The notes below the pieces were generated by a model. That model did no database searches and was not told the DNA's origin. It saw only the letters and a program-made list of their open reading frames with translations. Shown here piece by piece: positions 7,580 to 18,935 of a DNA stretch of 64,000 bases. Origin of the DNA: Xylogone sp. PMI_703 (Eukaryota; Ascomycota; Leotiomycetes). Where the stretch lies: assembly GCA_021399445.1 (NCBI GenBank), contig JAJTUQ010000002.1:4216001-4280000 (forward strand), read 5' to 3'. Within the stretch, counting starts at the first letter, position 1. Each line of letters begins with the position of its first letter. The position numbers were made by a program, and so were the translations under genes.

Positions 7580-8647
7580 ATGCAGGGCTTTAATATGGGA
7601 AAGTATGTCCCTCCGGACTTGGAAGGTGTCGTCTCAGGCAACAAACTCCACTCCAAACACGCCCTCGGTGCTCGCGCCTCAAAGATCTCACAAGGAATCC
7701 TCACGGTGCGGTTTGAAATGCCCTATCCCATTTGGTGTACTTCTTGTCCGAAGCCAACCATAATAGGACAAGGTGTCCGCTTCAATGCTGAGAAGAAGAA
7801 AGTTGGGAACTACTATAGTACACCGATTTTCAGCTTTCGCATGAAGCATGCTGCTTGCGGTGGATGGATTGAGATCAGGACTGATCCCAAAAATACGGCA
7901 TATGTGGTAGTAGAGGGAGCGCGGCAGAGGGACTTAGGCGAAGATAAAGTCCTTGAGGGAGATACTAAGATTTTGACGGAACAAGAGAGGGAAGAGTTGA
8001 GGAATAATGCGTTCGCCAATCTAGAGGGCAAGGTCGAAGATAAGAAACGATTCGAGCAGGCTAAGGAGAGGATAGAGGAGTTACAGGATGTAGCAGATAA
8101 GCAGTGGGAAGATCCATACGAAAGGAATAGGAAATTGAGGAAAGCATTTCGAGTGGGTCGGAAAGAGAGAGAAAAAGAGGCAGGGGTGGCCAGCAAGCTG
8201 CAGGACAAAATGAGTTTTGGATTTGATTTGCTCCCGGAACATGAGGATGATGTTAAGAGGGCAGCACTCGTAGACTTTGGAAATTTCGGAACAGATGACG
8301 CTATTACAAAGGCTGTCGCCAGGCCATTATTTCGCAGTAATAATCCGAGTCAAAACAAAAAACGACACGGAGAGAAGCAGTCGAAGGGCTCTAAGAAGAC
8401 CAAGTCGGAAGAGTTAGCGAAGGTTAGGAGGGAAGCCATTGCTGCTGAGATACGAGGAAATACAAGAGCCGCCATAGACCCATTCTTGTTAAATGGAAGC
8501 ACAAAAAACGCTTCCACTCCCTTATTAGCAGGCGTCAAACGGAAACGACCTGAATCCGAGCTGAGGGATACCATTTCCAGTACTGAAGATAATAACGCGG
8601 CTACTGATGCAGCTATCGGATCTCTGGTCGATTACGATTCTGATTAA
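7580..8647 (+). CDS. CWC16-family splicing factor, Saf4/CCDC130-like
   Basis: A single exon of 355 aa starting at ATG 7580, with MGKYVPPD six codons later as an alternative start. The CWC16 family (Yju2/CCDC94 and Saf4/CCDC130) consists of spliceosome-associated proteins acting around the first step of splicing. The diagnostic N-terminal domain is clear: KYVPPDLEG, then ILTVRFEMPYPIWCTSC, NAEKKKVGNYY and a second Cys-containing FRMKHAACGGWIEI segment with TDP; the four Cys suit a zinc site. A charged coiled coil (about 130-215) and a basic tail with KRKRPE follow. The length and the GARQRD segment suit the CCDC130/Saf4 branch better than Yju2. Confidence 0.88.
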   Translation: MQGFNMGKYVPPDLEGVVSGNKLHSKHALGARASKISQGILTVRFEMPYPIWCTSCPKPTIIGQGVRFNAEKKKVGNYYSTPIFSFRMKHAACGGWIEIRTDPKNTAYVVVEGARQRDLGEDKVLEGDTKILTEQEREELRNNAFANLEGKVEDKKRFEQAKERIEELQDVADKQWEDPYERNRKLRKAFRVGRKEREKEAGVASKLQDKMSFGFDLLPEHEDDVKRAALVDFGNFGTDDAITKAVARPLFRSNNPSQNKKRHGEKQSKGSKKTKSEELAKVRREAIAAEIRGNTRAAIDPFLLNGSTKNASTPLLAGVKRKRPESELRDTISSTEDNNAATDAAIGSLVDYDSD

Positions 8648-8904
8648 GGATAGCTTTTGCTATATTATTCAGGTCTATGTATACTTGTACTCTAGGTGTA
8701 CCCATGGTACTTAAGGCGTTGAGGGCATTGTTAGGCGTCACGGAAGATACCCAGTTTAAAGATCATATGGCTTAGAAATGTCTAAATAAATATGCTTTCT
8801 ATCTACTGTTGAACCAATATATAAATAGTAAATGGTATATTTACTCAAAAAGTAACGCTAGAACTTTTCAGGGCTCGAAATATCCAGAAATTATTCCATC
8901 CGCT

Positions 8905-11900
8905 TTAGTAAACCTCAAGAACATATCTCAATTCCTCCTTGAGCCTCTCAATTTCCTTTCTAGGGTCTATCTTTTTGCCAATACTTCTTGCATCTCTAGC
9001 AATAGCTTCCTCGAGCACTGCGGTAACATCTGGCACAGGCCAAGTGGGACCACACAAGTAAAATGCACCTTCTTCTTTAATGTAAGCCTGAATAATATCC
9101 GTAATAGTCTGCCTCATGCGATCTTGAATGTAGATCTTCTGTGGCTGGTCTCGTGAAAAGGCACGACCGAGTAAAGTAATGACGCCAGCATCTTGATAGG
9201 CCTCCCATTCCTCACCATATAAATATTCCTCACGTTGGTGACGGGAGCCCATATAAAGAAGTATGGACCCAATCTCTTTGCCTTGTGCCTTTTGCATGGC
9301 ACGATATTGGACAAAGGCGCGGAAAGGAGCAAGACCAGTTCCCAAACCAGCCATAATGAGGGGTGCGGTGTCCTTCACTGGGAGCTTCATCACCGAAGGT
9401 TTCACGCTTACCGTGACCTTTGTGCCCGGTTGGAGTTTGTACAAGTACCGTGTAGCTTGGCCAAGACGGTCGCGACCCTTAGGATCTACCCAATTCACAA
9501 CGACAATCATGAGAGCAACAGTTGTAGGATTGACCATCTGGCTAGAAGCAATGGAGTATTCTCTGCGCTTCATTGGGCTGACGATTCTGACCAGATCATA
9601 AAATTCAGGGTGCGCAGACTGGAATTCAAGAAGGATATCGGCGAATGTCACAGTATCAACTTCAGCGCGGTGCTTGAACTCGGCGGCTCCTTCCGGACCA
9701 CCCAGAGTAAGCAGCTTTTTCTTTTCTTTCTCATCCGTTGCGAATTCAGCAAGAGCCTCATAGAACCTCTTGGGGGGACGCCCGAATATATCTATGTTCT
9801 GGCATAGGGACTGGAACACTGTTCTGGTGTCTAAAACAGTAGGATCTTCACGAGACGGGACTTCAACCACATCATCTGCGTTGAGACCGTACCATTTAAT
9901 GAATTCCATAACCTCGTCGACATCGTTCTCTGCATGAATGCCAAGAGCCTCGCCGATATTGTAAGTGAGACCAGACTGCCCAAGATCAAACTCAATGTGA
10001 AAAATGTTTCGATCATAAGTCAATGGTGTTAGGCGTCGATTCTCTTGGACTGTAACTTCAAATGTCTTGACTGGAAGGTCTGGCCTCAAGGCGTTCTGAG
10101 TTCCATATGCTTCCTTGAATAACAGCGCCTTTGCAGCAGATTGCCAATCACGAAGCTCCGAAGGATCTTCAGGCTCTTCTTTAGCAAAGCCAGTAAAACT
10201 GCTAGGTTTGATTGTTCGAGGTAGCTCAACAGGCTCCTCATCAACATTGACCTCGCTCCATGATTCCGGAACTTCGACTTGGCGAAGTACTTGTTCGATG
10301 CTAGCCAAAGGGTCTTTTACCGACTCTGAGACTTTCTCGGTTACAAGTTTTTGTATAGCATTGCCTAGGATGTCAGGTCTAGCCACCTTCAAGAAAGCCA
10401 GCTCAGCTATGACCACTTCTAATGCGGGGTTCTCTCCAATGGCTGTAATCTGAGATAAATCTAAGATGAACAGCTGCAAACCTCTGAATTTGATACTATT
10501 TCGGACAGTACTGCTTAGTTTCTTCTCCAAGTCTTCATCTTTAGTACCTGGAAGATTAACAATGAGTTTGCCATTCGGTTTGATGTTCTTGACAACCTCA
10601 ATCTCCTTGAGAAGCTTCTCGTCTCCCACAAAAGCAACATCCGCTTCTTCAATGGGATAATGTGCATCAATATCCTTCTTGGAGTTGCGAATGTCAGTCT
10701 TTAGAGTGCCGCCTTGAATGAAATTGTCATGGGTTTGGCTGACAACAACGTTGCTAGTCGATTGGTTTGAGAGTAATTTGCTAACAGCGATGGGAGTAAA
10801 GGATGTGGCAGAATCCTCTATATCCCAGAAAGAATACTGCGTTGCCTGAGCACTGTTCAACAAATCGGTACTCTCAACTGACAAAGTGCTGCCAGAGAGC
10901 TTGCTGAAAATTGCACTGATGGACGTCGGAGTGAAGGTTTCCTCTCTTGCATATTTAACGTCGACCACGTTTGGTGTTGCAGCAAATTTATCAGACATAA
11001 CTGTAGCAACCAGCACATCCTCAAAGAGCCTAGAGTGTACCGATTCATCTTTAACAGCAACTTCATCCAGAACCTGGCCCAACACAGCTACTGTTGCAAC
11101 AGACGCAGGAAGGACATTTTTAAAAGCCTCTTCCGCAAATGGTCTGTAGACACGCACATTGATCACACCAACCTTGGCACCATTCTCTCCTAGCCTTGCT
11201 GCAACTTGAGATGAAATAGAGCTCTCAGTGGTACCGAATGCCACCAGCACAATCTCCGCTTCGCTATGACCATAATATTCAAACGGAGCATAGCTAGTCC
11301 CGAGTTCAGCGTTAAATGACTCAAAGAGAAGACCTAGCTTAGTTTCTGAATCAAGCCTTTTGTTAACCTTGGAGTTATACTGAGCAAGGATATTCGTATA
11401 CGCTGATTTCAGGCCCGTCTTGCTCAAAATATCGACAACACGTAATGTGTCTCTTCCTACGTGGATACCATCGTAAATATGAATTGTTGGAAGTTCCGCA
11501 GCGAGCAATGTAGAGAACAACGACATATGTTGCGTTTCGTACGCGGAAGAACTCGATACAAGCCCAAGCCCTAGTTCTTCGGAGAGCGTCAATGCGGGAG
11601 TGTAGTCAGCGACAAGGCTACTTGATCCGGCTGCATAATCTACTGCAGCAACATGTGCTACAAGTGGATTTGCAACTGAATATAATAGAGAAAGCTGATC
11701 CAGGCTGGCCCGTAGGTGTTGCAGGGTAGCAGAGGAAGCCAGGAGTGACTGAGGAATATGTCTCTTCGCCAGGTCAAAGTCCTTAGAAAACATGTATCCG
11801 AGAGCAATTGATCCAGCACCAGTACGGGTCTGCATAGAGGAGACGTTGGTAGTGTAGCCATTGGCATTCTGAACATTTGCTAGAGCCCAGTTCTTGACTG

Positions 11901-12291
11901 CAGTGTCCAAATCGAAAGATTCGGAGGAGTAGGAGAATATCTTGTCGGAGAGCGCATACGCCACTTGCTGGATTAAAACTTGTGCAGTGACATACGTAGG
12001 GCCATCAATTGCGGAATACGAAATTGGCTGTCCAAATGGGAGGCTTGAAGATTTAAGAGTCTGCTCCTCAAAGGAGAATGTGTCATTGTCCGAGTCCCAG
12101 ATGCTCTTAATAACTTCGATATCCGCATGTTGCTGTTGTTGCGAGACATCAGAAGGGATCAATATGCTGCTGCTGCTGTTTAGGTAGCCTACCTGCTTCC
12201 TTCTTGCATCTTCTGCAATTGAGTCAGTCTCGGCCTTCCTCTTCATGCCTCTAATGGCAGCATCCACATCCATTTTGGTTGGCTCTCCCAT
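8905..12291 (-). CDS. MET10: Sulfite reductase [NADPH] flavoprotein alpha subunit (Met10)
   Basis: A single open frame of 1128 aa. Met10 carries FAD and passes electrons from NADPH to the siroheme subunit Met5, which reduces sulfite to sulfide in sulfate assimilation. The N-terminal half (about 65-650) is the Met10-specific region related to pyruvate:ferredoxin oxidoreductase (FGQPISYSAIDGPTY, RTGAGSIALGYMFSKDF). The C-terminal half is a ferredoxin-NADP reductase module: the FAD motif RREYS near residue 909, the NADPH motif GLGTGLAPFRA near 984, YMGSRHQREEYLY and CGPTWPVPD near 1082. M7 and M16 are other possible starts, since the first 25 residues are not conserved. A polyserine run from a CAG-type repeat lies near residue 37. 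A TCACGTG box sits upstream (12829-12835). Confidence 0.95.
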   Translation of the reverse strand: MGEPTKMDVDAAIRGMKRKAETDSIAEDARRKQVGYLNSSSSILIPSDVSQQQQHADIEVIKSIWDSDNDTFSFEEQTLKSSSLPFGQPISYSAIDGPTYVTAQVLIQQVAYALSDKIFSYSSESFDLDTAVKNWALANVQNANGYTTNVSSMQTRTGAGSIALGYMFSKDFDLAKRHIPQSLLASSATLQHLRASLDQLSLLYSVANPLVAHVAAVDYAAGSSSLVADYTPALTLSEELGLGLVSSSSAYETQHMSLFSTLLAAELPTIHIYDGIHVGRDTLRVVDILSKTGLKSAYTNILAQYNSKVNKRLDSETKLGLLFESFNAELGTSYAPFEYYGHSEAEIVLVAFGTTESSISSQVAARLGENGAKVGVINVRVYRPFAEEAFKNVLPASVATVAVLGQVLDEVAVKDESVHSRLFEDVLVATVMSDKFAATPNVVDVKYAREETFTPTSISAIFSKLSGSTLSVESTDLLNSAQATQYSFWDIEDSATSFTPIAVSKLLSNQSTSNVVVSQTHDNFIQGGTLKTDIRNSKKDIDAHYPIEEADVAFVGDEKLLKEIEVVKNIKPNGKLIVNLPGTKDEDLEKKLSSTVRNSIKFRGLQLFILDLSQITAIGENPALEVVIAELAFLKVARPDILGNAIQKLVTEKVSESVKDPLASIEQVLRQVEVPESWSEVNVDEEPVELPRTIKPSSFTGFAKEEPEDPSELRDWQSAAKALLFKEAYGTQNALRPDLPVKTFEVTVQENRRLTPLTYDRNIFHIEFDLGQSGLTYNIGEALGIHAENDVDEVMEFIKWYGLNADDVVEVPSREDPTVLDTRTVFQSLCQNIDIFGRPPKRFYEALAEFATDEKEKKKLLTLGGPEGAAEFKHRAEVDTVTFADILLEFQSAHPEFYDLVRIVSPMKRREYSIASSQMVNPTTVALMIVVVNWVDPKGRDRLGQATRYLYKLQPGTKVTVSVKPSVMKLPVKDTAPLIMAGLGTGLAPFRAFVQYRAMQKAQGKEIGSILLYMGSRHQREEYLYGEEWEAYQDAGVITLLGRAFSRDQPQKIYIQDRMRQTITDIIQAYIKEEGAFYLCGPTWPVPDVTAVLEEAIARDARSIGKKIDPRKEIERLKEELRYVLEVY

Positions 12292-13010
12292 GTTCCAGCG
12301 AGGGGCAATGATAGGGCAACGATAGGACCCAGAAAACTTAAGAAATCAAAGATAGACCCGGACGCTCCAGGAGAGTATACACGCAAAGAGTGAGTGTATC
12401 TGCTCAACTAGGTAGCACGAAGAGCACCTCGGGCAAGAAGAAAGAGGGATATATACAAGATCAAAGCCCGCGGGGAAGGTTTACAAGAACAAATTTGACA
12501 GACCTATTAGCCACCTACCCTGAGTCCGGGCTAGAGAAGTTAGTATATTCCCCATTGCCGCAACAATAATGGGGGGTTTGATAATCAACGCTCGGGATTT
12601 CACTTGAGAGAGCATCCTAGGCAAATTATTGGCCACATCGGGATTCTAGAGCTCTTTCACTGGGACACACCCTTCTTTGGGCTGCTTTTGTCTAACAATT
12701 TTGGTGAAGGCGCAAGAGCACGCGAAATCACGCCTTCATCCCTGTCGATCCTGGAAAATCGTAGAGCCGCGTCCCTGAAAACCCTTCTTCTAGACCTGCC
12801 GAGATTTCTCCGCGCCATCGACGTTGCATCACGTGCTGATAAGGATCGCTTATCGCTACCACGAAAGTTTGCCGTTTCCATGACGACAATCTCATCAATT
12901 CAGGGACCGCGGCGCGTCTATTATTCCTGCCTGTTGAACCACAAATATCGACAAACACACCCCTCAGGCACCAGCACACCAGCACAGCTGAGCCCTATTT
13001 CCCAGCCTTT
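12292..13010. promoter_or_regulatory. Divergent promoter of MET10 and the SNF2-family gene
   Basis: 719 bp between the two start codons. Visible elements are a GATATATAC TATA-like block at 12449-12457 (about 160 bp upstream of MET10), a TCACGTG core at 12829-12835 and an adjoining GATAAGG. TCACGTG is the Cbf1 (centromere-binding factor) site that marks MET promoters in budding yeast; its use here is inferred. The 136-codon open frame across this region looks spurious. Confidence 0.55.
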
Positions 13011-16000
13011 ATGAAGTATGTTACATTCCATTTGATTATTTCTATGGCATTGATGTTTCTAACAACCCAAAAGAGGAGACAGGTTTGCTCCACTCAACAC
13101 TTTCTCCCAGAAAACACCAGGGAGCCCCTCAAAGCGAAAGGATCACTCAGATCAAGAGGTGGACCTGGATACATCTACGACTAATCTTCCTGTTGATTTC
13201 TCCGAGTCGAATCTACCACGACTTCATAGAAGCCCAAGTTCTCACAGCATTGCAGCCTGGAACAATAAACATCTCGAGGAGCTTGGAGACTCGAGTTCAC
13301 TGTTCTCAGAAGGCTCATCCCTACTCATTGATGGTACTATTGTATCGACAGAGAAATTTACCCCAGCAAAGCATTCTATTTATCCCCTCTCACGCACAGA
13401 GAAAGGCAAGATGGATAGCGAAAGGGCGAAGTCAAACGTTCCCACGTTTGGCCAACCATCTCTTCCACAGTCACCGTTAGCAAAAATTCACCAAAAGTCC
13501 TCGAACCTCTTCATTCAACCCAAAGCAAGGCCCGAGCATCATAGGGTCGAGGATAAATCCTCTCATCCTCACACCCAGACATTCAAAGACGTGACCCGCA
13601 AAGTGATCGATCCTCTGGTACCACGAGCCCCGTCCGCATATAACATAGAGAACAAGTACGTTCCCCCTCCTGGAGCACCTGCCCCAGTTCAAGCGCCCAC
13701 ATATTATGGCTCACAATTCACAACCACACGGGCTGCACCGCGGCCGATGTATAGCTCTATGGGTGGGGCTGTTGGGGGTTTCTCATCAGTCAACGTTCCT
13801 TCTTACAGAAACACCTATGTTGATCTAACTCTTAATGAGTATCCCGATGAAATATCCGATCCATATACCTTTGTTGATCCTGCCAAGGCAGCTGAAGACC
13901 TCAAGGCTTTACTGGAAGGGGCTCTTGATGACGATGATGAGGAGGGACCAAAGACGAGATCTCGTAGGAAGAAGCAAATCAGTAAAGCAGACACCTCAAA
14001 AGAAGATGTCGATGATCTGACTGCAGCCGTTGAGCATCTGGACGTCACCTCAGATGGAGAAGATGAAGACGACGGAACCGTTAAAGGCATCAACGTTAAG
14101 CTACTTCCACACCAGGTCGAGGGAGTAGAATGGATGCGTGGACGAGAGCTTGGCACAGGGAAAAAAGGGAGAGTGCCCAAGGGGGGGATTCTTGCAGACG
14201 ATATGGGACTTGGCAAAACGCTACAATCAATATCCCTCATAGTAACCAACCCGAGGCCAGAACCGACAGATGAGGAATTCAGCAAACGTAAGCTCCCTTC
14301 AGGTATTGAGAAGGCTACATTAGTAGTCGCCCCTCTGTCACTCATTAGGCAGTGGGAGTTGGAAATCAAGGAAAAGGTTTCCGACTCTCACTTCCTCCGT
14401 GTGTGTGTCCATCATGGACCACAGCGCACGAAACGATTTCAGGATCTAAAGAAATATGATATTGTCATTACGACGTACCAAATCCTCGTGTCGGAGTTTG
14501 GAAGCTCATCAGAAAAAGAAGACGGTATCAAAGTTGGGTGTTTCGGGTTACATTGGTATCGAGTGATTCTCGACGAGGCTCATAGCATCAAAAACCGAAA
14601 TGCCAAAGCTACTAAGGCATGCTATGCGCTCCGTAGCGAGTACAGATGGTGTTTAACTGGTACCCCGATGCAAAATAACCTGGATGAACTTCAGAGCTTG
14701 ATCAAGTTCTTACGAATCAAACCTTACGATAACCTTGCAGAATGGAAGGACCAGATCGATCGGCCAATGAAGAACGGCCGCGGAGATGTATCCATAAAAC
14801 GGCTCCGCCATTATCTCAAAATCTTTATGAAGCGTCGGACAAAAGACATTCTGAAGAAGGATGGCGCCCTGAACCCTGGCGGAAAACCATCCGCGGCAGG
14901 TGAGGGAAACAAGACAGGATTTAAGGTCACACAGCGCAAGATCGAAACAGTTTCGGCAGAATTGTCGCCACAAGAACGTCTGTTTTACTCGCGATTAGAA
15001 CAGCGCACCGGTCATAGTATCGAAGAAATGATGTCGGGCAAAGTTAACTATGCAAGTGCTTTGGTACTGTTGCTCCGGTTAAGGCAAGCCTGCAACCATC
15101 CGATCTTGGTTGGTGGTAAGTTGACAAAAGACTCTGAGGCTCTTGCTGGAGATGTAGCGGCTTCTTCGTCAAAAAAATCGAAAGCCTCAGCAGCTGATAT
15201 GGATGAAATTGCTGATATGTTTGGATCCCTTGATGTGGGCACAAAGAAATGTGAAATCTGCCAAATGGATTTGTCTGAGAAGGATATAGCTAAAGGAGAA
15301 ATTCACTGCTCTAAGTGTGTCGAAGACTTAGAACTTGTGACAGGGAAGAAACACAAAAAGAGCAAGAAAGATAAAACCAGTCAGGAAGCAAAGGAAGAAA
15401 GGAGTGACAAAAGCTCATCTCAAGCAATACGGAAGCAGAGAAACCGTGCGGTCGTGCTCGATAGTGATGATGAAGATGATGACGAAGCATCTGGAGATCC
15501 GGAGGAGGCTTCAGCTAATAATGAACTCGGTGACTCTGAGGAGGATGCTGAAGGTGGTGGCGAATGGCTCGAGTCCGATGCAGACGAGACGTTTCCTGAT
15601 ATTCAAGTCCTGAGTCAAAGAGCCCTAGAAGAGAAAGCAATATCCGAGACCTCAGATCCAGATTCATCAAGTGAAAATGAGTCTGAATTTGATGAAGACA
15701 ATAAAAAGGATGATCTAATTCCATCTACAAAGATTAAATACTTGCTGAAAATTCTTCGGAGAGAATCAGACGAGCATAAATTCATTGTGTTCTCACAGTT
15801 TACGTCAATGCTGGATCTTATTGAGCCATTCTTACGCAAAAAGGATTACCAATTTACTCGCTACGATGGAAAAATGAGAAACGACCTCCGCGAAGCCAGT
15901 CTGAACAAGTTGCGGAATGATGATAACTGCAGAATATTACTGTGCAGTCTCAAGTGCGGATCCTTAGGTCTCAATCTGACAGCAGCCACTCGCGTGGTTA

Positions 16001-16485
16001 TCCTTGAACCTTTCTGGAATCCAGTATGTGATGTCTTTTTAGCTAAGATTCGTACAGGTTGCTAACATATCTGTTTTTAGTTCGTTGAAGAACAAGCCAT
16101 TGATCGAGTTCATCGCCTTACGCAGAAAATTGATGTAGTTGTCTACAAAATTACAATCAAGGATTCAGTTGAAGAGCGTATCCTCGACTTACAAGAAAAG
16201 AAGCGGCAATTGGCGAACGAAACTATCGAAGGTGGTAAGCTGGGTGCCGGCAAGCTAGGCATGAATGAGATCCTCCAGCTTTTCAAACGCGATGCAGAAA
16301 GTTCACCCTTGTCACTAGAGAATGTGAGGCTAGCTTCGAAGATGAAACTCTTGAACTCTACCAACCCTGAGGATGATTCAGGGAATGCTTATTCAAGCCG
16401 TGAGACTTCTGTCGCGCGAGAGAGGAAATCTACCCCTCCAGTGAGAACGAAAAAGGAGGATGCAATATTTGGTAGGAGATGGTAA
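13011..16485 (+). CDS. SNF2-family DNA-dependent ATPase (Rad5/Ris1-type helicase)
   Basis: Three exons: 13011-13015, 13083-16023 and 16081-16485, giving 1116 aa. The long frame has no good ATG at its 5' end. A 5-nt first exon (ATGAA) spliced at GTATGT to 13083 restores MKFAPLNTFSQ. SNF2 motifs: Q-like LLPHQVEGVEWM, Walker A DDMGLGKT near residue 372, DEAH near 497, LTGTPMQNN, and helicase C with SQFTSMLDLIEPFL and EPFWNP. Splicing of 16024-16080 adds VEEQAIDRVHRLTQ (motif VI). A Cys cluster (CEICQ near 724, then CSKC) in the insert between the helicase lobes is a reduced RING-like element, as in the Rad5/Ris1/lodestar group. Likely a nuclear chromatin or repair remodeller; the exact orthologue is not assigned. 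Confidence 0.87.
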
Positions 16486-17186
16486 GGGAAACCTGGGAAT
16501 AGGAGGCTTTGGATTCAAAGTCCTCTTGAAATTATAATCGGTACTACTCAGGTTTCTGGCGTTCCGTGTGAGGGTATTTAACGATTAGATGTTACAGATA
16601 ATAGATACCCAGGACAAATTTGGGGTCTAGTTGTTGGTTTTATGACAAGAGTCAGAGAGACTCGAGACTTGTATATTTAGCTCTTATACGTACTCTATTG
16701 ATGATTTGAGCATCCGGATTGCTTAAGCCGCCGGGTGATCTGAAAGTCATTGCCATTACAATGCCCGCTAGTGATTCAATGTTTCAGTGTGGTGGAAAAT
16801 GAATGATTGCTGACTTCAGAAAAATATTTACCAGTGCAGCTCCCGCGGGCACAGGATAAGTACCTTGGAACTAAACTTCCGCCGATGCAATGTTTACCGA
16901 ATGACGTAGTGCCAATCGATGTCCCGTGAGGAGCATCCACAACGGTTCAAGGCCTTTTAATCTCGTTCAATGCCATCATTCACAGTCCTAACCTCTTCTT
17001 TGATCTTGCATGTTTTGAATACTGTAATTTAAACGTTAAAATCAGATATTCCAATACCATTGGATGCATTCACATTCTCGAGCTTTCCTTGCCTTGAGTC
17101 AGGCGACACAACCAAAGAGCATCCTATAAAGTCAATTTCGCACCAATTCTAAAACTCTCCATACAAAAACCACAAAATCTTCCAAA
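16486..17186. other. Intergenic region
   Basis: The 3' flank of the SNF2-family gene and the promoter of the 138-aa gene. No gene or repeat recognised. Confidence 0.6.
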
Positions 17187-17843
17187 ATGTTGTCTCGTTC
17201 AAGCTTAAATAGGCTTTCTAGCCGCCTTTCGCCATCAACCTCTCAATTCCTCTCCAGTCGCAGTGTCCGACCATTATCTACTTCTACTAGATATCTCGCC
17301 CCCGCGAAGGATGACCAAGATCGAAACAGCATGAAAGTCGAAAAGTCGGAGTACACAAAATCGAGCACAGACGACACCGTCGCACAGCAGACCAAGGCTG
17401 CGTTCGACCCCAATGTTACTGATCCTGAATCTGAAAAGGTAATTGCGGGAAGGGGCAATGAGGTCCGTTCCCCAGTTTAGCTATTCTGCAAGTGCATACA
17501 CACGGTATTATTGGTTTGAAGGGCGCTATAGTTGAAAATGTAGTTAAATGTTTGATCGGGCGGAGGAATGTCTTATTATGCATAGTGGATTTGAGATTTT
17601 CTTTTTTGGATGTTTTCTTCTAGAGCTTAGACAGTTGTATCGTGTGCATTTAACTTTCATTTTTAAGTTGAACGAATTGCTAACTATTGCTTCTCACTCT
17701 AGAAAGATGGTAATCCGTTAGAGGTCAGTGCCGCCAACCCGGAGGTTTCAAAGCAAAGGGATGAGAAGGAGGGTGGTGCACAGAAGGGAACTAGGGAGAA
17801 GGCGAGTGGCATGGGGAATTCCAAGAAGGCCGGAAAGGTTTGA
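17187..17843 (+). CDS. Small mitochondrial protein of unknown function
   Basis: Two exons, 17187-17462 and 17703-17843, joined across a 240-nt intron (GTCCGT...CTCTAG) to give 138 aa. The first 37 residues are rich in Ser, Arg and Leu without acids (MLSRSSLNRLSSRLSPS), which is a typical mitochondrial presequence. The mature part is hydrophilic, with a GRGNEKDGNPLEVSAANPEVSK block and a Gly/Lys-rich end. I recognise the layout as a conserved fungal mitochondrial protein but no function can be given. The donor GTCCGT is less usual, but without splicing the frame ends five codons later. Confidence 0.75.
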
Positions 17844-18083
17844 AGCGAAAATATTTCCATTACAGCTTCGTCCAAAGAGGAGAAACTTTGATATCAGAAA
17901 ATTATAGATGTACAGCATGAAATAAGATAAAACTGAGATCCATTAAAAGGAAACCCAGTCTCGAACTCAGTATTAGACAAAAAGTAGCTCAAGTTACCCC
18001 TACAACATGACGATGGATGATCAGCAATATCAATACACGGGAATTATTCAAGAGATGACCCAAACATTTAAATCTCCAGCGGC

Positions 18084-18935
18084 TTACTCTTTCCCAAGCC
18101 TAACAATATCCGCTCCAAGAAGCATCCAAACCTTTCCATTCGTCTCTGCCTTCCCCTCCAGTGCCATCGTTCCGGCATTGACGGCCGCCCGAGCAACAAC
18201 TTCAGCATCCTGACCCATCCTATTCCTCAGGCCGTGACTTGCCAGTCCTACCAGTTTTATGACATTCTGCGCAACGCTCTCCAGTGGTCTCCATTCATTT
18301 CTGGGCCCAAGTAGAATTCCTGGCCTTAAAATCACCGTCTTCTCAAACCCAAGCTCCTTAACCCTCTCTTCTAGCTCGCCTCTTATACGAAAATATGCGG
18401 TGGACGAGTGGGGATTTGCGCCGCCTGTGGAAATGAGGACGTAAACTTTCACGCCCGCATCTCTGGCTGCTTTGGCTAGCTCCAGGTTCACATCAAGGTC
18501 GAGCTTGCGCTGGTTATCAGTACCGCCGGCAGCTGCTGCGGTGGTTCCCAATGACGAGAAGAAGATATCTGGAGTAGGAGTTATCGAGGATAAGGAATTG
18601 GCCCAGGAAGCTGTATCGGTGGAAACAATAGGGTGCAGTTTAGCGTCTGTAGTAGCTGGTTGTCGACGAGCTATGGCGTGAATACTGTTTACCGAAGAGC
18701 GCGTAAGAAGGGTGGATAGTATGTGCGAGCCCTGAAAGTTTCAATTAGTTGCGGATCACATGAATTTGAAACCCAGGTTTTGGGATCAAGATGAAGCGGC
18801 TGGAAGGAGTAATGGTAGCTGTGTCACAAGGCTTTATCGACGCCTCGGGGCGAGGCTGATGTGAGGAACAGGATCTTATGCACGACATGAACTTACTACA
18901 AGCCCAGTGCTGCCGACTGTTATAGCTGACGTCAT
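18084..18935 (-). CDS. FMP52: Fmp52-like NAD(P)-binding protein, mitochondrial outer membrane
   Basis: Two exons, 18935-18897 and 18731-18084 (intron 165 nt, GTAAGT...TTTCAG), giving 228 aa. The first exon encodes MTSAITVGSTGLV, joining to GSHILSTLL; together these form the glycine-rich nucleotide-binding turn (GSTGLVG) of atypical short-chain dehydrogenases. FFSSLGTTAAAAGG, VYVLISTGGANP and TVILRPGILLGPR are the Fmp52/Htatip2-type blocks. Fmp52 is found in yeast mitochondrial outer membrane preparations; its substrate is unknown. The gene converges on the 138-aa mitochondrial protein gene with about 240 bp between stops. Confidence 0.92.

Noticed and set aside
9235..9807. A 190-codon frame antisense to MET10
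   Set aside because: It lies inside the conserved FAD/NADPH module of MET10 and is a shadow of its codon use.
12604..13014. A 136-codon frame in the MET10/SNF2 promoter
   Set aside because: No family resemblance, overlaps an opposing frame, and ends over the proposed SNF2 start.
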